Source: an uncultured Collinsella sp. (lineage in GTDB: Bacteria; Actinomycetota; Coriobacteriia; Coriobacteriales; Coriobacteriaceae). Taken from it: a stretch of DNA of 41,825 bases. Position numbers and translations under genes: made by a program. The stretch is taken from the NCBI GenBank assembly GCA_958354105.1, contig CATWVA010000018.1:1-41825 (forward strand), written 5' to 3'. The stretch's first letter is position 1. Each line of letters begins with the position of its first letter. Below, piece by piece: positions 6,971-15,246 of this stretch. The notes beneath the pieces were generated by a model. That model worked only from the letters and a program-made list of their open reading frames with translations, made no database searches and was not told where the DNA came from.

Positions 6971-8166
6971 ATGGAAACTGAAGCCCCCACCACCATAGCC
7001 GCGAACGCCGGCCCCGCCACCGGCGCGCTCATACTCATCCTTTTCGCCGCCGCGGCATAGCAGGTATGGCAGTTCTGGCGCCACAGCCGCATAGAGGTCA
7101 CCACCCTTCTGTGGCAGGTTCCGTTCGTGGGTCTGCTTGGGTTCATCATCTATTGGACCGGACAAGGTTTTGTGGAAGATTGGACCGCCGATACGGGCAA
7201 CACCAGCGCCACGACGGACCTCGCCTGAGCCGCGGGCATCTGTGGCCTCGTACCGCTGCTGCGTGGACCCCTCGCCCGCCTTATAGATGCAACCAAGGCG
7301 CCGATGCGCCTGCTTGCATGCACCCTGCGCGACGCGGTTTGCATCCTCGTGGCGGCCACGCTCTCCTTCCGCGCGCTCGAGGTTGCGTGGAACAACAACG
7401 TGGATCTGCTGCCATGGTCGTCCGTGACGTTCTCCGTAGCGCTCATCGCCGCGTTCATGGCCGTGGCCCACTTCGCATTCCTGCACCGCGGCGTCGGCCC
7501 CGCGCTCGTGGCCGTAGCGTGCGCCGGCGTGGGCATAGCGCAGAGCTTCATCTGCGCGTTCAAGGGAGTGGCAATTCTGCCAAGCGACCTGCTCGCCCTG
7601 GGTGCGGCCGCCGCCGTATCCGCCGGCTACGACTACGTGCTCACGCCGGCGATGTTGGATGCGCTGGGGCTGCTGTGCATAGCGCTCGCGATACTGTCGT
7701 TGATACGCCCGCCGAAACTGCCGGTGGGCGGCAACATGTCAACTGAAGCAAGTTCAGTTGACATGCAGAAGGATCTCAAGGCGGGCAACATCGCCCGCGA
7801 AGATTCTTCGACTACGGACGCTGCGCGTCCTTCGCTCAGAATGAAAATCGGTTCCCTTATCAACCGTGACGCGTGTCCCTCCTCCAATACGGCGATGGGG
7901 GCGAACACCGCACTCGGTAGCCACCCTTCGCTCGAATCGAGCGCCAGGTCCGCCCTCCGCTCGCGTCACGCCGGCGTTGGAACATCGTGGCCGCTACCGC
8001 ATCTGTCGTGCTCGCGGTCGTATGCGGGAACAGCATTCAGGGCTGGTTCAACAACAACCAAGTCACTGATGCACTCGAGATCGACAACACCGAAAGCCTC
8101 TACGCCGCCACGATGGACAAGTGGCGCCGCGCGCAATACCTGGAGTTCGCCGAGCGCGTCTCATAA
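6971..8166 (+). pseudogene. Decayed polytopic membrane protein (LTA-synthase-like)
   Basis: The ribosome site GGAG (6959-6962) and ATG (6971) survive, but TAG at 7058-7060 and TGA at 7226-7228 interrupt the frame. From about 7229 to 7735 a hydrophobic multispanning protein is readable, with several transmembrane segments and FKGVAILPSDLLALG, which recalls the membrane half of LTA-synthase/phosphoglycerol-transferase-like proteins. At 7735-7968 palindromic non-coding sequence intervenes. Coding similarity resumes in another frame at 7969 (RRRWNIVAATASVVLAVV...) and stops at 8164-8166. The catalytic domain is absent. Identification of the family is tentative; decay is clear from two stops, a frame change and the missing 3' part. 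Confidence 0.6.
7735..7968. repeat. Palindrome-rich insert in the decayed gene
   Basis: About 230 bases with perfect inverted repeats: CATGTCAACTGAA (7735-7747) against TTCAGTTGACATG (7753-7765), GCGGGC-AACATC-GCCCGC near 7781-7798, and GGACGC-TGC-GCGTCC near 7816-7830. It separates two parts of the membrane-protein pseudogene and does not look protein-coding. A small non-autonomous element is possible; no target-site duplication was recognised. Confidence 0.45.
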
Positions 8167-8177
8167 CCAGTACTCCG

Positions 8178-8233
8178 GATGTGACCCAGAATGGCGGAAA
8201 GGCAAAGCCGCAACCGCCATTCTGGGTCACATC
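8178..8233. repeat. 20-bp perfect inverted repeat (GTGACCCAGAATGGCGG type)
   Basis: Arms 8178-8197 (GATGTGACCCAGAATGGCGG) and 8214-8233 are exact reverse complements around a 16-base spacer. It lies between the ends of the decayed membrane-protein gene and the nucleoside-hydrolase fragment, and marks where the latter loses its C-terminal half. It could be a palindromic mobile repeat or a recombination scar. Confidence 0.7.
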
Positions 8234-8569
8234 GAGGCGGCACATAACGATGTGTAGCCCGCTCGAGACCACAATCTGCGCAGCCTCGGGGTCGTCCCAT
8301 ATGTTGAACTCGGCGTACACGGTCGCGTTTCCGCCAACCGTGGTGCCGCCCATGAGGACGATGCGGTCGATACGATCGGCACGCCCCGAGTACGTACGTG
8401 GGAACAGCGTGACGTTCGTCAAGGGACCGGCTGGAACGAGCGTCATCTTGGTATCGTCGGGCAACCCGGAAATAGAGCGGGCCATCTCCACGATTGCCGG
8501 CTCATCGGACAGTTTGCGATCGGTCGCCCCCTCAAGCACGGCCTCGCCCAACCCCGACACACCATTCAC
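8222..8569 (-). pseudogene. Inosine-uridine nucleoside hydrolase fragment
   Basis: The minus strand encodes only the middle of an IunH-type nucleoside hydrolase: VSGLGEA, then TLVPAGPLTNVTLF, IVLMGGTTVGGN, AEFNIWDDPEAAQIV and CRLDVTQ. These match the known family segments (GPLTN, MGG, EFN-x-x-x-DPEAA, LDVT). The N-terminal DTDxGxDD calcium site and the C-terminal third are missing. The 3' end runs into the 20-bp inverted repeat. A GTG at 8567-8569 with AGGAG upstream could give a short peptide, but no active enzyme. Confidence 0.75.
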
Positions 8570-8616
8570 TCTCCTATCAGTCCGAATATAGGACGAGCAC
8601 GCCTCACGGGGGCAAT

Positions 8617-9852
8617 CTACTTCGTGCGCTCGGAGATCAGGCCTCGAATGAGGTCGACGGTAGCCTCATAGGAATGCGGGCGGTCGAACTGTGCCGCCGC
8701 GAGCTCGCGCGCCACGCGACCCATGCGCGCGCGTCCTGTCTCGTCCTCGACAAGCTCGCAAATCACCCTGGCGAGCCCCTCGGCGTCATCCGGCACAACG
8801 TTCACACCAAAGCCGTCGCGCACGACCTTCTCACGAAACTCGGCGTTCATGGACGTGTTGATCATGGGACGTCCCGAGGCCAGGTAATCGCCGATCTTGG
8901 TGGGCACGCTCTGGGGCGCGTTCGCCACCAGCGAGTTGACCACCATGTCGGACGCCTTGAGCCAAGCCGCCATGGCGCGGTACGGCATGTAGCCCAAAAG
9001 CTCAGCAGGCGACCCGGTTCGCTCAACCGCCGCCTCGACGGAAGGGCGCTCGGGGCCATCGCCGAGAATCTTGAGCCTGAGCTCGGGATGCGCCTTGGCA
9101 GCTATCGCCACAGCCTCGACGAGCGTCTCCAAGTCGTAGAGCGCCGAGATATTACCCGCGTAGGCAACCCAGATCTCGCCCTCGGGCTTTTCCACGGAGC
9201 CGGCGTTTTCAGCGGCGCCCGCGTCGAACTCCTCGAGGTCGTTGCCCACGTACACCACGAGCTTGGGGATATCCTCGGCCCGGTCGCGGAAGGGGCGCGC
9301 TGCGTACTCGTCGGACGTACCCACCACGGCGTCCGCCAACGCGTACGCACGGCGAGCTTGGCGCTCGAACGGAGCGAACGCTATGTCAGAGAGCACCGGA
9401 ACGTCGAGCGCGATACGAAAGGCCTCGGGCCACAGGTCGTTCACGTCGACCACGAAGGGGATGCCGTAGCGTTTTGCGGACCGTCCCACGGCGAGCGTCA
9501 CATCGTTGGGCGGAATCTGGCAGTAGATGAGGTCGTAGTCGTGGTCCGCATCGAAGTACGCCGTCACGTGCTTGGCCATCACATGGTGCGCCCAGATGCG
9601 CTGGGGACACATGTTGGCGGGATAGCTCGGCTCGGCAATGAACTTCACGTTGAACGCGTGCATACTCGTGTCGAACGTCGCCAAATCACGCTGGCGCTTC
9701 TCCCAGTGCTGGAAGCCGCTCGTGATAAAGTCGACATTGAAGCCACGCTCCACGAGAAGCGTCGCGAGGAACGTGTAGCGCGTGGCACCCTTGACCTCGT
9801 GGCCAAGCTTGGCGTCGGCGCTGAATATGGCTATGCGCGGTTTGCGGCTCAT
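8617..9852 (-). CDS. GT4-family glycosyltransferase
   Basis: A 411-residue GT-B fold glycosyltransferase that probably adds a sugar to the surface glycan at the cytoplasmic membrane face. The N-terminal domain starts RIAIFSADAKLGHEV. The C-terminal donor-binding domain shows VAYAGNISALYDLETLVEAV (about residue 235), LRLKILGDGPE, LLGYMPYRAMAAWLKASD and PTKIGDYLASGRPMI, the usual order for group 1 enzymes. There is no signal peptide. It is the last gene of a five-gene minus-strand operon wzm-wzt-GT2-GT2-GT4, with a 21-base gap to its upstream neighbour. Sugar specificity cannot be read from the sequence. Confidence 0.88.
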   Translation of the reverse strand: MSRKPRIAIFSADAKLGHEVKGATRYTFLATLLVERGFNVDFITSGFQHWEKRQRDLATFDTSMHAFNVKFIAEPSYPANMCPQRIWAHHVMAKHVTAYFDADHDYDLIYCQIPPNDVTLAVGRSAKRYGIPFVVDVNDLWPEAFRIALDVPVLSDIAFAPFERQARRAYALADAVVGTSDEYAARPFRDRAEDIPKLVVYVGNDLEEFDAGAAENAGSVEKPEGEIWVAYAGNISALYDLETLVEAVAIAAKAHPELRLKILGDGPERPSVEAAVERTGSPAELLGYMPYRAMAAWLKASDMVVNSLVANAPQSVPTKIGDYLASGRPMINTSMNAEFREKVVRDGFGVNVVPDDAEGLARVICELVEDETGRARMGRVARELAAAQFDRPHSYEATVDLIRGLISERTK

Positions 9853-9873
9853 GAATCATCCCTTGGTAACGTG

Positions 9874-10935
9874 CTAGTGACGGCGCTTGGAGACCAAGCG
9901 CTTGATAGAGTTGTACGAGAAGCTCAGGCGGTTGAGGAGCGTGGCCATACGATAACGCTGCTCGCCGCGCGCCCACTGGTCTATGTCCGCACGCCTCAGC
10001 TCGCGTCGGAACGCCTTGGCGCGCGCACGCCCACGGCTGCGGTCCTCATCGAACAGCAACGCGATGTTGTAGTGCGTGTCAACGATGAGGTGGACCTTCT
10101 CGCGCACGTAGCAGACGGACTCATTCGAAAGCTTCTCCCCGCTCGCGGCGCACACCTCGCCATGCTCACAGCGTTCAAGGTAATCCAGGAGCTCCATGAC
10201 CACACGGTCGTGATCGTCCCAGCGGCGCACGTAGTTCGCCTGGCTCACGGACTGGTTCTCGTTGCCCACCAGGTACTGGTATACCTCGATATCGAGGTAG
10301 CAGATGGTAGAGGCGGGCACACTTGCCTTGACCACATACTCGTAGTCCTCGTAGAAGGTGTGCTCGAGCAGGTGGATGCCGATACCGCGTAGGTAGTCCG
10401 TGCGCGCGGTGAGCGTGTGAATCATGATCTGGAACACGGTGTCGCCGTTGGTGAGAACGCTGGAGAAGTCGAGCGCGCGACCCGTGACAACACCCTTGGC
10501 GAGCGGGAACAGACGCTCCTCGCCAGAAGTCATGTCGATCTCGCGCTTCTTATCTACCACAAGGTCGCAATCGAGGTCGGCAAGACGCTCAAGCAGCTCA
10601 GCCATACCGTCCGCGTTCACCCAGTCGTCGCCGTCCACCACGCGGAAATAGCGCCCGCGCGCCTCGGCCAGGCCGGCGTTCACGGCTGAGCCGTGGCCTC
10701 CGTTCTTCTTGGAGATGACGTGGATCACGCCATGGCTGCGCGCGGCGAACTCCTCCGCAAGTGCACGGGAGCCGTCGGTGGAGCCATCGTCCACCACGAC
10801 GACCTCGAGCTTGCCCACGAATCTCGGGTCGAGGTAGGACTCGAGACCTCGCGCGAGGTAGCTCTCGACGTTGTAAGCAGGGACAGCGACGGTAAGCTGC
10901 AGCGCGCTTCCGCCCCGACTCTCAACAGCACTCAT
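9874..10935 (-). CDS. GT2 glycosyltransferase
   Basis: A 353-residue family 2 glycosyltransferase. The GT-A core begins LTVAVPAYNVESYLARGLES (about residue 14), continues VVVVDDGSTDGS and KKNGGHGSAVNAG, and has the metal-binding VVDGDDWV. The C-terminal 200 residues include a segment around LLEHTFYEDYEYVVKA that is common in capsule and teichoic-acid transferases. It is soluble or peripheral, with no transmembrane helix. It is the fourth gene of the wzm-wzt operon. Acceptor and donor are unknown. Confidence 0.88.
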   Translation of the reverse strand: MSAVESRGGSALQLTVAVPAYNVESYLARGLESYLDPRFVGKLEVVVVDDGSTDGSRALAEEFAARSHGVIHVISKKNGGHGSAVNAGLAEARGRYFRVVDGDDWVNADGMAELLERLADLDCDLVVDKKREIDMTSGEERLFPLAKGVVTGRALDFSSVLTNGDTVFQIMIHTLTARTDYLRGIGIHLLEHTFYEDYEYVVKASVPASTICYLDIEVYQYLVGNENQSVSQANYVRRWDDHDRVVMELLDYLERCEHGEVCAASGEKLSNESVCYVREKVHLIVDTHYNIALLFDEDRSRGRARAKAFRRELRRADIDQWARGEQRYRMATLLNRLSFSYNSIKRLVSKRRH

Positions 10936-10974
10936 GCATACACCCCTCTCGCGGCTGACAGACCGCGCGGCATC

Positions 10975-12231
10975 CTATCCAACCGTCTTCGCTCTCGCGT
11001 ATGCGCGCGAAGACCTTCCCCGCACCACATGCACGCAGCGACCCGCGGCGAGCATGAGGTGCGGATTGCCCCTGGCGAGCAGGGCATGGAGTGCGCGCGA
11101 GACGCGTCCCGACCTCGCCGGAGCCTCGACGATGAGTTCACGATACAGAGGGTCTGCCGTGAGCTCGGCGCAAAACGCACGGCGGGCCGCCGCGTCCATG
11201 CCCGCCCGCTCGTCGAACGTGCGCTCGATGGCGCTCAGCACGTACCGCGCAAACCTAAAGCCCAAGCGCGAACGAGCGTCGGTACTGTCCAGGCCCCAAC
11301 CGCGCAGCAGCTCGAACAACTCCGACACGCGCCTGCGGTGCACCTCGTAATAGCGCGGCACGAATTTGTTCGTAAGGTTTACATTCTCGCGTTTCTGATA
11401 GCGATAAAGCGGACGACATATCACGGCGGCCGAACCCACACGACGCGCAACCTCGATATTGAAGCAGACGTCCTCGATGAGCGGTACATCCTCGAACGAG
11501 AGGCCATCGAGCACCTCTCGGCGGTAGACCTTGTTCCAAGCGTACCCGAAGAGCGTGAGCTCCTCGAGGTCGAGAATGCTCGAGCGGTATTCATCGCGAT
11601 CCAGCAGAAACGCGCTTCGCCCCGCAGCAAGCTCGATAGCCGCAGGAGAATCCGCTGCAACGACGTGACACGTGGGGGCATCGAGGTCATCCATGCTGAA
11701 GACTGCGCCGTCCAGCGCCGGCACAAGCTCTCGCGTACCCGTAACGGCCCCGTTGTCAGCGCGGTATTCCTCGCGACAACCAAACACGACGACATCACAC
11801 GGGGTATTCGGGCGAAGCGGAAAGCTCGCAGGATCGACGACGCCTCCCATAGGAACACCAGCACCCATGGCTATGGCCGCGCGACACTCCTCGAGAAGCT
11901 CGGGGTCGTACGTGTCATCTGGGTCGGGCATCCATACGTAGGAGCCGCGTGCCGCCGCGATGCCGGTATTGCGCGCGCCGGACAGGCCTTGGTTCTCCTT
12001 GTGGCGCACAAGACGAATACGCGCGTCTTGTGCAGCGGCCGCCTCCACGATCCTAGCCACGTTATCGGGAGAGGCGTCGTCAACGCAGATGAGCTCCCAG
12101 TCCGCACACGTTTGAGCACGGACGCACGCTATGGCATCGGGCAGGTAATCCGCCACGCCATAGCAGGGCATGATAATGGAAAAGAAGGGGCGGCGCTCGC
12201 TCGCGGCCGCCTCGTCGCACGCGCCGGACAT
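10975..12231 (-). CDS. GT2 glycosyltransferase
   Basis: A 418-residue family 2 glycosyltransferase opening FFSIIMPCYGVADYLPDAIA (about residue 17), with LICVDDASPDN, NQGLSGARNTG and the DxD-type MPDPDDTYDPE. The C-terminal region contains LIEDVCFNIEVARR and YRYQKRENVNLT, typical of enzymes that decorate surface polymers. The ATG begins one base after the upstream wzt stop, so translation is coupled and no strong separate ribosome site is needed. The insert between the two halves (about residues 140-220) is longer than in the neighbouring GT2. Confidence 0.87.
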   Translation of the reverse strand: MSGACDEAAASERRPFFSIIMPCYGVADYLPDAIACVRAQTCADWELICVDDASPDNVARIVEAAAAQDARIRLVRHKENQGLSGARNTGIAAARGSYVWMPDPDDTYDPELLEECRAAIAMGAGVPMGGVVDPASFPLRPNTPCDVVVFGCREEYRADNGAVTGTRELVPALDGAVFSMDDLDAPTCHVVAADSPAAIELAAGRSAFLLDRDEYRSSILDLEELTLFGYAWNKVYRREVLDGLSFEDVPLIEDVCFNIEVARRVGSAAVICRPLYRYQKRENVNLTNKFVPRYYEVHRRRVSELFELLRGWGLDSTDARSRLGFRFARYVLSAIERTFDERAGMDAAARRAFCAELTADPLYRELIVEAPARSGRVSRALHALLARGNPHLMLAAGRCVHVVRGRSSRAYARAKTVG

Positions 12232-12232
12232 A

Positions 12233-12988
12233 TTAGTCGAACTGCGCCTTGTAAGCCGCGCAGACCTCGTCCACCGGGCCGATCATGCGCTCGTGGCCCT
12301 TCTCGATCCACACCGCGGAGGTGCAGATGCGCTCCACCTGCCCGATAGAATGGCTCACGAACAGCACAGTCACGTTACCGGAATCTATGAAGCTCTGGAT
12401 GCGGCGCTCGCACTTCTCCTGGAAAAACACGTCGCCCACGGAGAGCGTCTCATCGACAATGAGTATGTCGGGCTCCACCACGGTGGCGATGGCGAACGCG
12501 ATACGCGCGACCATACCAGATGAGTAGTTCTTCATAGGCATGTCGAGAAAGTCGCGCAGCTCGGCGAAGTCCACGATCTCGTTCAGGTGCTCCTCCATGA
12601 ACTGCTTGGAGTAACCCAAAAGCGCACCGTTGAGGAAGATGTTCTCACGCGCCGTGAGCTCAAGATCGAAACCAGCGCCCAGCTCGATGAGGGGCGCGAT
12701 GTTGCCACGAACCGTCACGGTGCCCTTCGTGGGTTCGAGCACGCCGGCGATAATCTTGAGCATGGTGGACTTACCGGAACCGTTGGTTCCCACCAGGCCG
12801 ATGACCTCGCCCTTCTTAACCTTGAAGCTCACGTGCTCCAGAGCATGGAATTCCTTGAAGAACAACTCGTGGCGCACGAGCTTGATGAAGTACTCCTTGA
12901 GGGAGTTGAGCTGCTCGCTGGCCATGTTGAAGACCATCGTGACATCGTCGACCTCGATGGCGTATTCGGTGTTGGTAGCGTCTGCCAT
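12233..12988 (-). CDS. wzt: Wzt-type polysaccharide ABC exporter ATPase (intact)
   Basis: The 251-residue ATPase of a Wzm/Wzt glycan or teichoic-acid exporter. Walker A GLVGTNGSGKST at residues 64-75, signature YSSGM at 155-159, Walker B ILIVDE at 175-180 and switch His 213 (VSHS) are all present. It lacks the extra C-terminal carbohydrate-binding domain of long Wzt proteins, so export would not depend on recognition of a modified chain end. It starts nine bases after the Wzm stop. It is closely similar to the frameshifted copy at 4922-5688. Confidence 0.94.
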   Translation of the reverse strand: MADATNTEYAIEVDDVTMVFNMASEQLNSLKEYFIKLVRHELFFKEFHALEHVSFKVKKGEVIGLVGTNGSGKSTMLKIIAGVLEPTKGTVTVRGNIAPLIELGAGFDLELTARENIFLNGALLGYSKQFMEEHLNEIVDFAELRDFLDMPMKNYSSGMVARIAFAIATVVEPDILIVDETLSVGDVFFQEKCERRIQSFIDSGNVTVLFVSHSIGQVERICTSAVWIEKGHERMIGPVDEVCAAYKAQFD

Positions 12989-12997
12989 GGTGCCGCC

Positions 12998-13810
12998 TTA
13001 GACGTAGAGAATGAACTTGTGCTCGGTCTTCTTGAACACGAAGATACCGATGATGAGCGCGATGATGGCCCACGCGATGCACATGAGGAGCACCGTGGGC
13101 GTGGGGTTCTGCTGCCACAGGAAGATGTCACGCATGAACTCGAGGTAGTTGTACATGGGGTTAATCTTCACCAGCATGATGATCCAGTGCGGGGCGCCCT
13201 TGTCGATAAGCAAGGAGAGGTCCCAGAAGATGGGCGTGAGGTAGGTCCACGCGATGATGACGACGCTCCACAGATGGATGATGTCGCGGAAGAAGACGGA
13301 GAGCGCGCCGATGGCCATGCCCACGCCGATGCAAAAGAGCATCAGCAAGAACAGGCACAGGGGCAGCCAGATGAAGTGCCACGTGGGCATAACCTGAAAG
13401 AACAGCATGACGATAGCCACGGCGATGAGCGAGAAAGCGAAGTTTACGAGCGCGAACAAGACCTTCTGCACCGGGAAGATGTACCGGTTGACCTTTACCT
13501 TCTTGAGCAGGGGCGCGGCGTTGATGATACTCGTAAGTGCCGCGTTGGTGGAGTCGCTCATGAGCGAGAACGTGACGTTGCCCACGATGAGGTAGAGCGG
13601 GAAGTTAGGGACGTTGCTGCCAAACATGTAAGAAAACACGATGGACATGACGATCATCATGAGCAACGGGTTGAGAACGCTCCACAACACGCCGAGGAAA
13701 CTACGGCGGTATTTGAGCTTGAAGTCCTTGGTGACGAGCTGCTCGAGGATGAGCAAGTCCTTCTTATACGGACGCGGGGCTTTTTCGGTTGCGAGAGTCT
13801 GTGAGGACAC
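12998..13810 (-). CDS. wzm: ABC-2 type polysaccharide export permease
   Basis: A 270-residue integral membrane permease of the Wzm/TagG type with about six hydrophobic segments. The amphipathic N-terminus (KKDLLILEQLVTKDFKLKYR) and SFLGVLWSVLNPLLMMIVMS are the family hallmark. It pairs with the downstream Wzt to move an undecaprenyl-linked glycan across the membrane. The GTG start is chosen because GGGAGG lies eight bases upstream. It is the first gene of the export operon. Its last residues VFKKTEHKFILYV allow the deleted second copy at 5701 to be recognised. Confidence 0.93.
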   Translation of the reverse strand: MSSQTLATEKAPRPYKKDLLILEQLVTKDFKLKYRRSFLGVLWSVLNPLLMMIVMSIVFSYMFGSNVPNFPLYLIVGNVTFSLMSDSTNAALTSIINAAPLLKKVKVNRYIFPVQKVLFALVNFAFSLIAVAIVMLFFQVMPTWHFIWLPLCLFLLMLFCIGVGMAIGALSVFFRDIIHLWSVVIIAWTYLTPIFWDLSLLIDKGAPHWIIMLVKINPMYNYLEFMRDIFLWQQNPTPTVLLMCIAWAIIALIIGIFVFKKTEHKFILYV

Positions 13811-13944
13811 CGACGACGCCTCCCTATTGATTGCACGTTAGCGGCAGATGCCGCCCTTGCCGAACAACGTATGATAACACAGGGGCGCTTGCGCGATTTC
13901 TCACCTCGACGAGCTGCATACAATCAGGAGAGTCGGTTGCGCGC

Positions 13945-14412
13945 TTATGGACAGGCGGCGCTGGCGTAGCAGTCGGCGGTCGACACCGGCACGACCTTCC
14001 CGCCGTTGCCGTTAGCGGCCTCGAAGACAGCGCGGGCGATGTCGGACCAGCTCCTCACGGCGCCCGAGCCGGTGCAGCCGTAGGTGCCGTAGGGGGCCTT
14101 CGCGTCCAGCACGTGGAAGATGGCCGCGGCCATGTCGCGCGTGAAGGTCAGGCGGCCCAGATTGTCGTCCGCGACCGTAATCTGGGTAAGTTTATTCTCC
14201 GGGTCGGCGACGCGGTCGGACAGACCCTTTATGGTTTTGACGAAGTTGTGTCCCTCACCGATGACCCAACTGGAGCGCATGATGTAGTAGCGCGGGCAGC
14301 CGGCCACGGCGATGTCACCCGCTCTCTTGTTCTGGCCGTAGACGAACAGCGGGCTAAAGGGCTCCCCATCGTCGTGCGCCTCGGCCGTGCCGTCGAACAC
14401 CAGCAGTCTCAT
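13945..14412 (-). pseudogene. rmlD: dTDP-4-dehydrorhamnose reductase fragment
   Basis: A 155-codon open frame homologous to the middle and C-terminal half of RmlD: VFDGT...EPFSPLFVYGQNKRAGD, where YGQNK is the YxxxK catalytic pair, then YYIMRSSWVIGEGHNFVKTI and the C-terminal VSTADCYASA. The N-terminal NAD-binding GxxGxxG half is missing, and the frame ends early at ACP-stop where the family continues with about 30 residues. It cannot be a working reductase. It suggests that a dTDP-rhamnose module (rmlB survives at 19086) has been partly lost here. Confidence 0.75.
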
Positions 14413-14607
14413 GAACCGGTACCGTCAGCCAAACATCTAGCACATTGGAGACCCTCCCCTTATCTCCAGCCAGACAGCGCCGGCTACGATTCCACTCGCG
14501 ATCGCACCCGGCGCACCCCGCCGCAAAATCGAATCGATTGAACAAGACGCCATGCACCCGTTGCCGGCACCGCGAGACAAGCTGAAAACCGCATAACGGC
14601 ACGCAGT

Positions 14608-14637
14608 GTTTACGTCGATATCCATAGGGGCGTAAAC
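14608..14637. repeat. Short inverted repeat upstream of tagD-like gene
   Basis: GTTTACG and CGTAAAC form a 7-bp stem with a 16-base loop, followed by AATATAAAC, an AT-rich possible promoter. The 270-base gap between the rmlD fragment and the tagD-like gene otherwise shows no gene. Confidence 0.3.
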
Positions 14638-14691
14638 CGTTGATTAAGCTAATATAAACTGCAAGTCAACAGGGCGCGGGGAGTGCAAGGA

Positions 14692-15243
14692 ATGAATGGG
14701 ACTGAAATAAACACCGAGATACGAATCGAGCCGCAAGCTGAAGCTCACAGGCATCCTCCGATTCACGAAATATCAGAAGAACCCCACAGCGTTACAATCA
14801 CAAGCTCGGGTATTTTGCATCAGCAAGCCAACCAGCGAGGGAAATCGGGGCTCCGTCGAGTTCTTACCTATGGTACTTTCGACCTCTTGCATTATGGTCA
14901 TATTCGCTTGCTTCAACAGGCGGCTGCCCTTGGAGACTACCTCGTTGTTGCCCTTTCCACCGACGAATTCAACGCACTAAAGGGAAAGAAAAGCTTCTAT
15001 TCGTATAATGTACGAAAGGAAATGCTCGAAGCGATACGCTACGTTGACCTTGTAATCCCTGAAAATAGCTGGGAACAAAAAGCAACAGACGTAGAGACCT
15101 TTCAGATTGATACAGTCTGCATGGGAAGTGACTGGGAAAACGATCCGCGTTTTGAATCGCTGAGGGATATCTGCCAGGTTCAATACCTAAATCGAACGCC
15201 CGGTATTTCTACCAGCGACATTAAGACGAGTCTTAAAGGATAA
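14692..15243 (+). CDS. tagD: Glycerol-3-phosphate cytidylyltransferase-like (TagD family) with N-terminal extension
   Basis: A nucleotidyltransferase that would make a CDP-activated polyol such as CDP-glycerol from CTP for teichoic-acid or glycan-phosphate synthesis. VLTYGTFDLLHYGHIRLL carries the HxGH nucleotide-binding motif at residues 67-70, and RTPGISTSDIK near the end is the family's RTxGISTT segment. The catalytic core is the usual 130 residues, preceded by about 55 hydrophilic residues (HRHPPIHEISEEP) not seen in standard TagD. The ATG at 14692 is preferred over the GTG at 14683 because GGGGAG is eight bases upstream. It is three bases from the LicD gene and forms an operon with it. 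Confidence 0.87.
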   Translation: MNGTEINTEIRIEPQAEAHRHPPIHEISEEPHSVTITSSGILHQQANQRGKSGLRRVLTYGTFDLLHYGHIRLLQQAAALGDYLVVALSTDEFNALKGKKSFYSYNVRKEMLEAIRYVDLVIPENSWEQKATDVETFQIDTVCMGSDWENDPRFESLRDICQVQYLNRTPGISTSDIKTSLKG

Positions 15244-15246
15244 GCA

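Noticed and set aside
7304..8257. A 317-codon plus-strand frame as a real gene
   Set aside because: The first part is the middle of a decayed gene that begins at 6971. The rest is palindromic and out-of-frame sequence.
8494..10392. A 632-codon plus-strand open frame
   Set aside because: It is the mirror of the GT4/GT2 genes on the minus strand, has low-complexity Arg/His/Val content, and has no recognisable domain.
10693..12348. A 551-codon plus-strand open frame
   Set aside because: It lies antisense to two clear GT2 genes and the end of wzt, in GC-rich DNA where antisense stops are rare.
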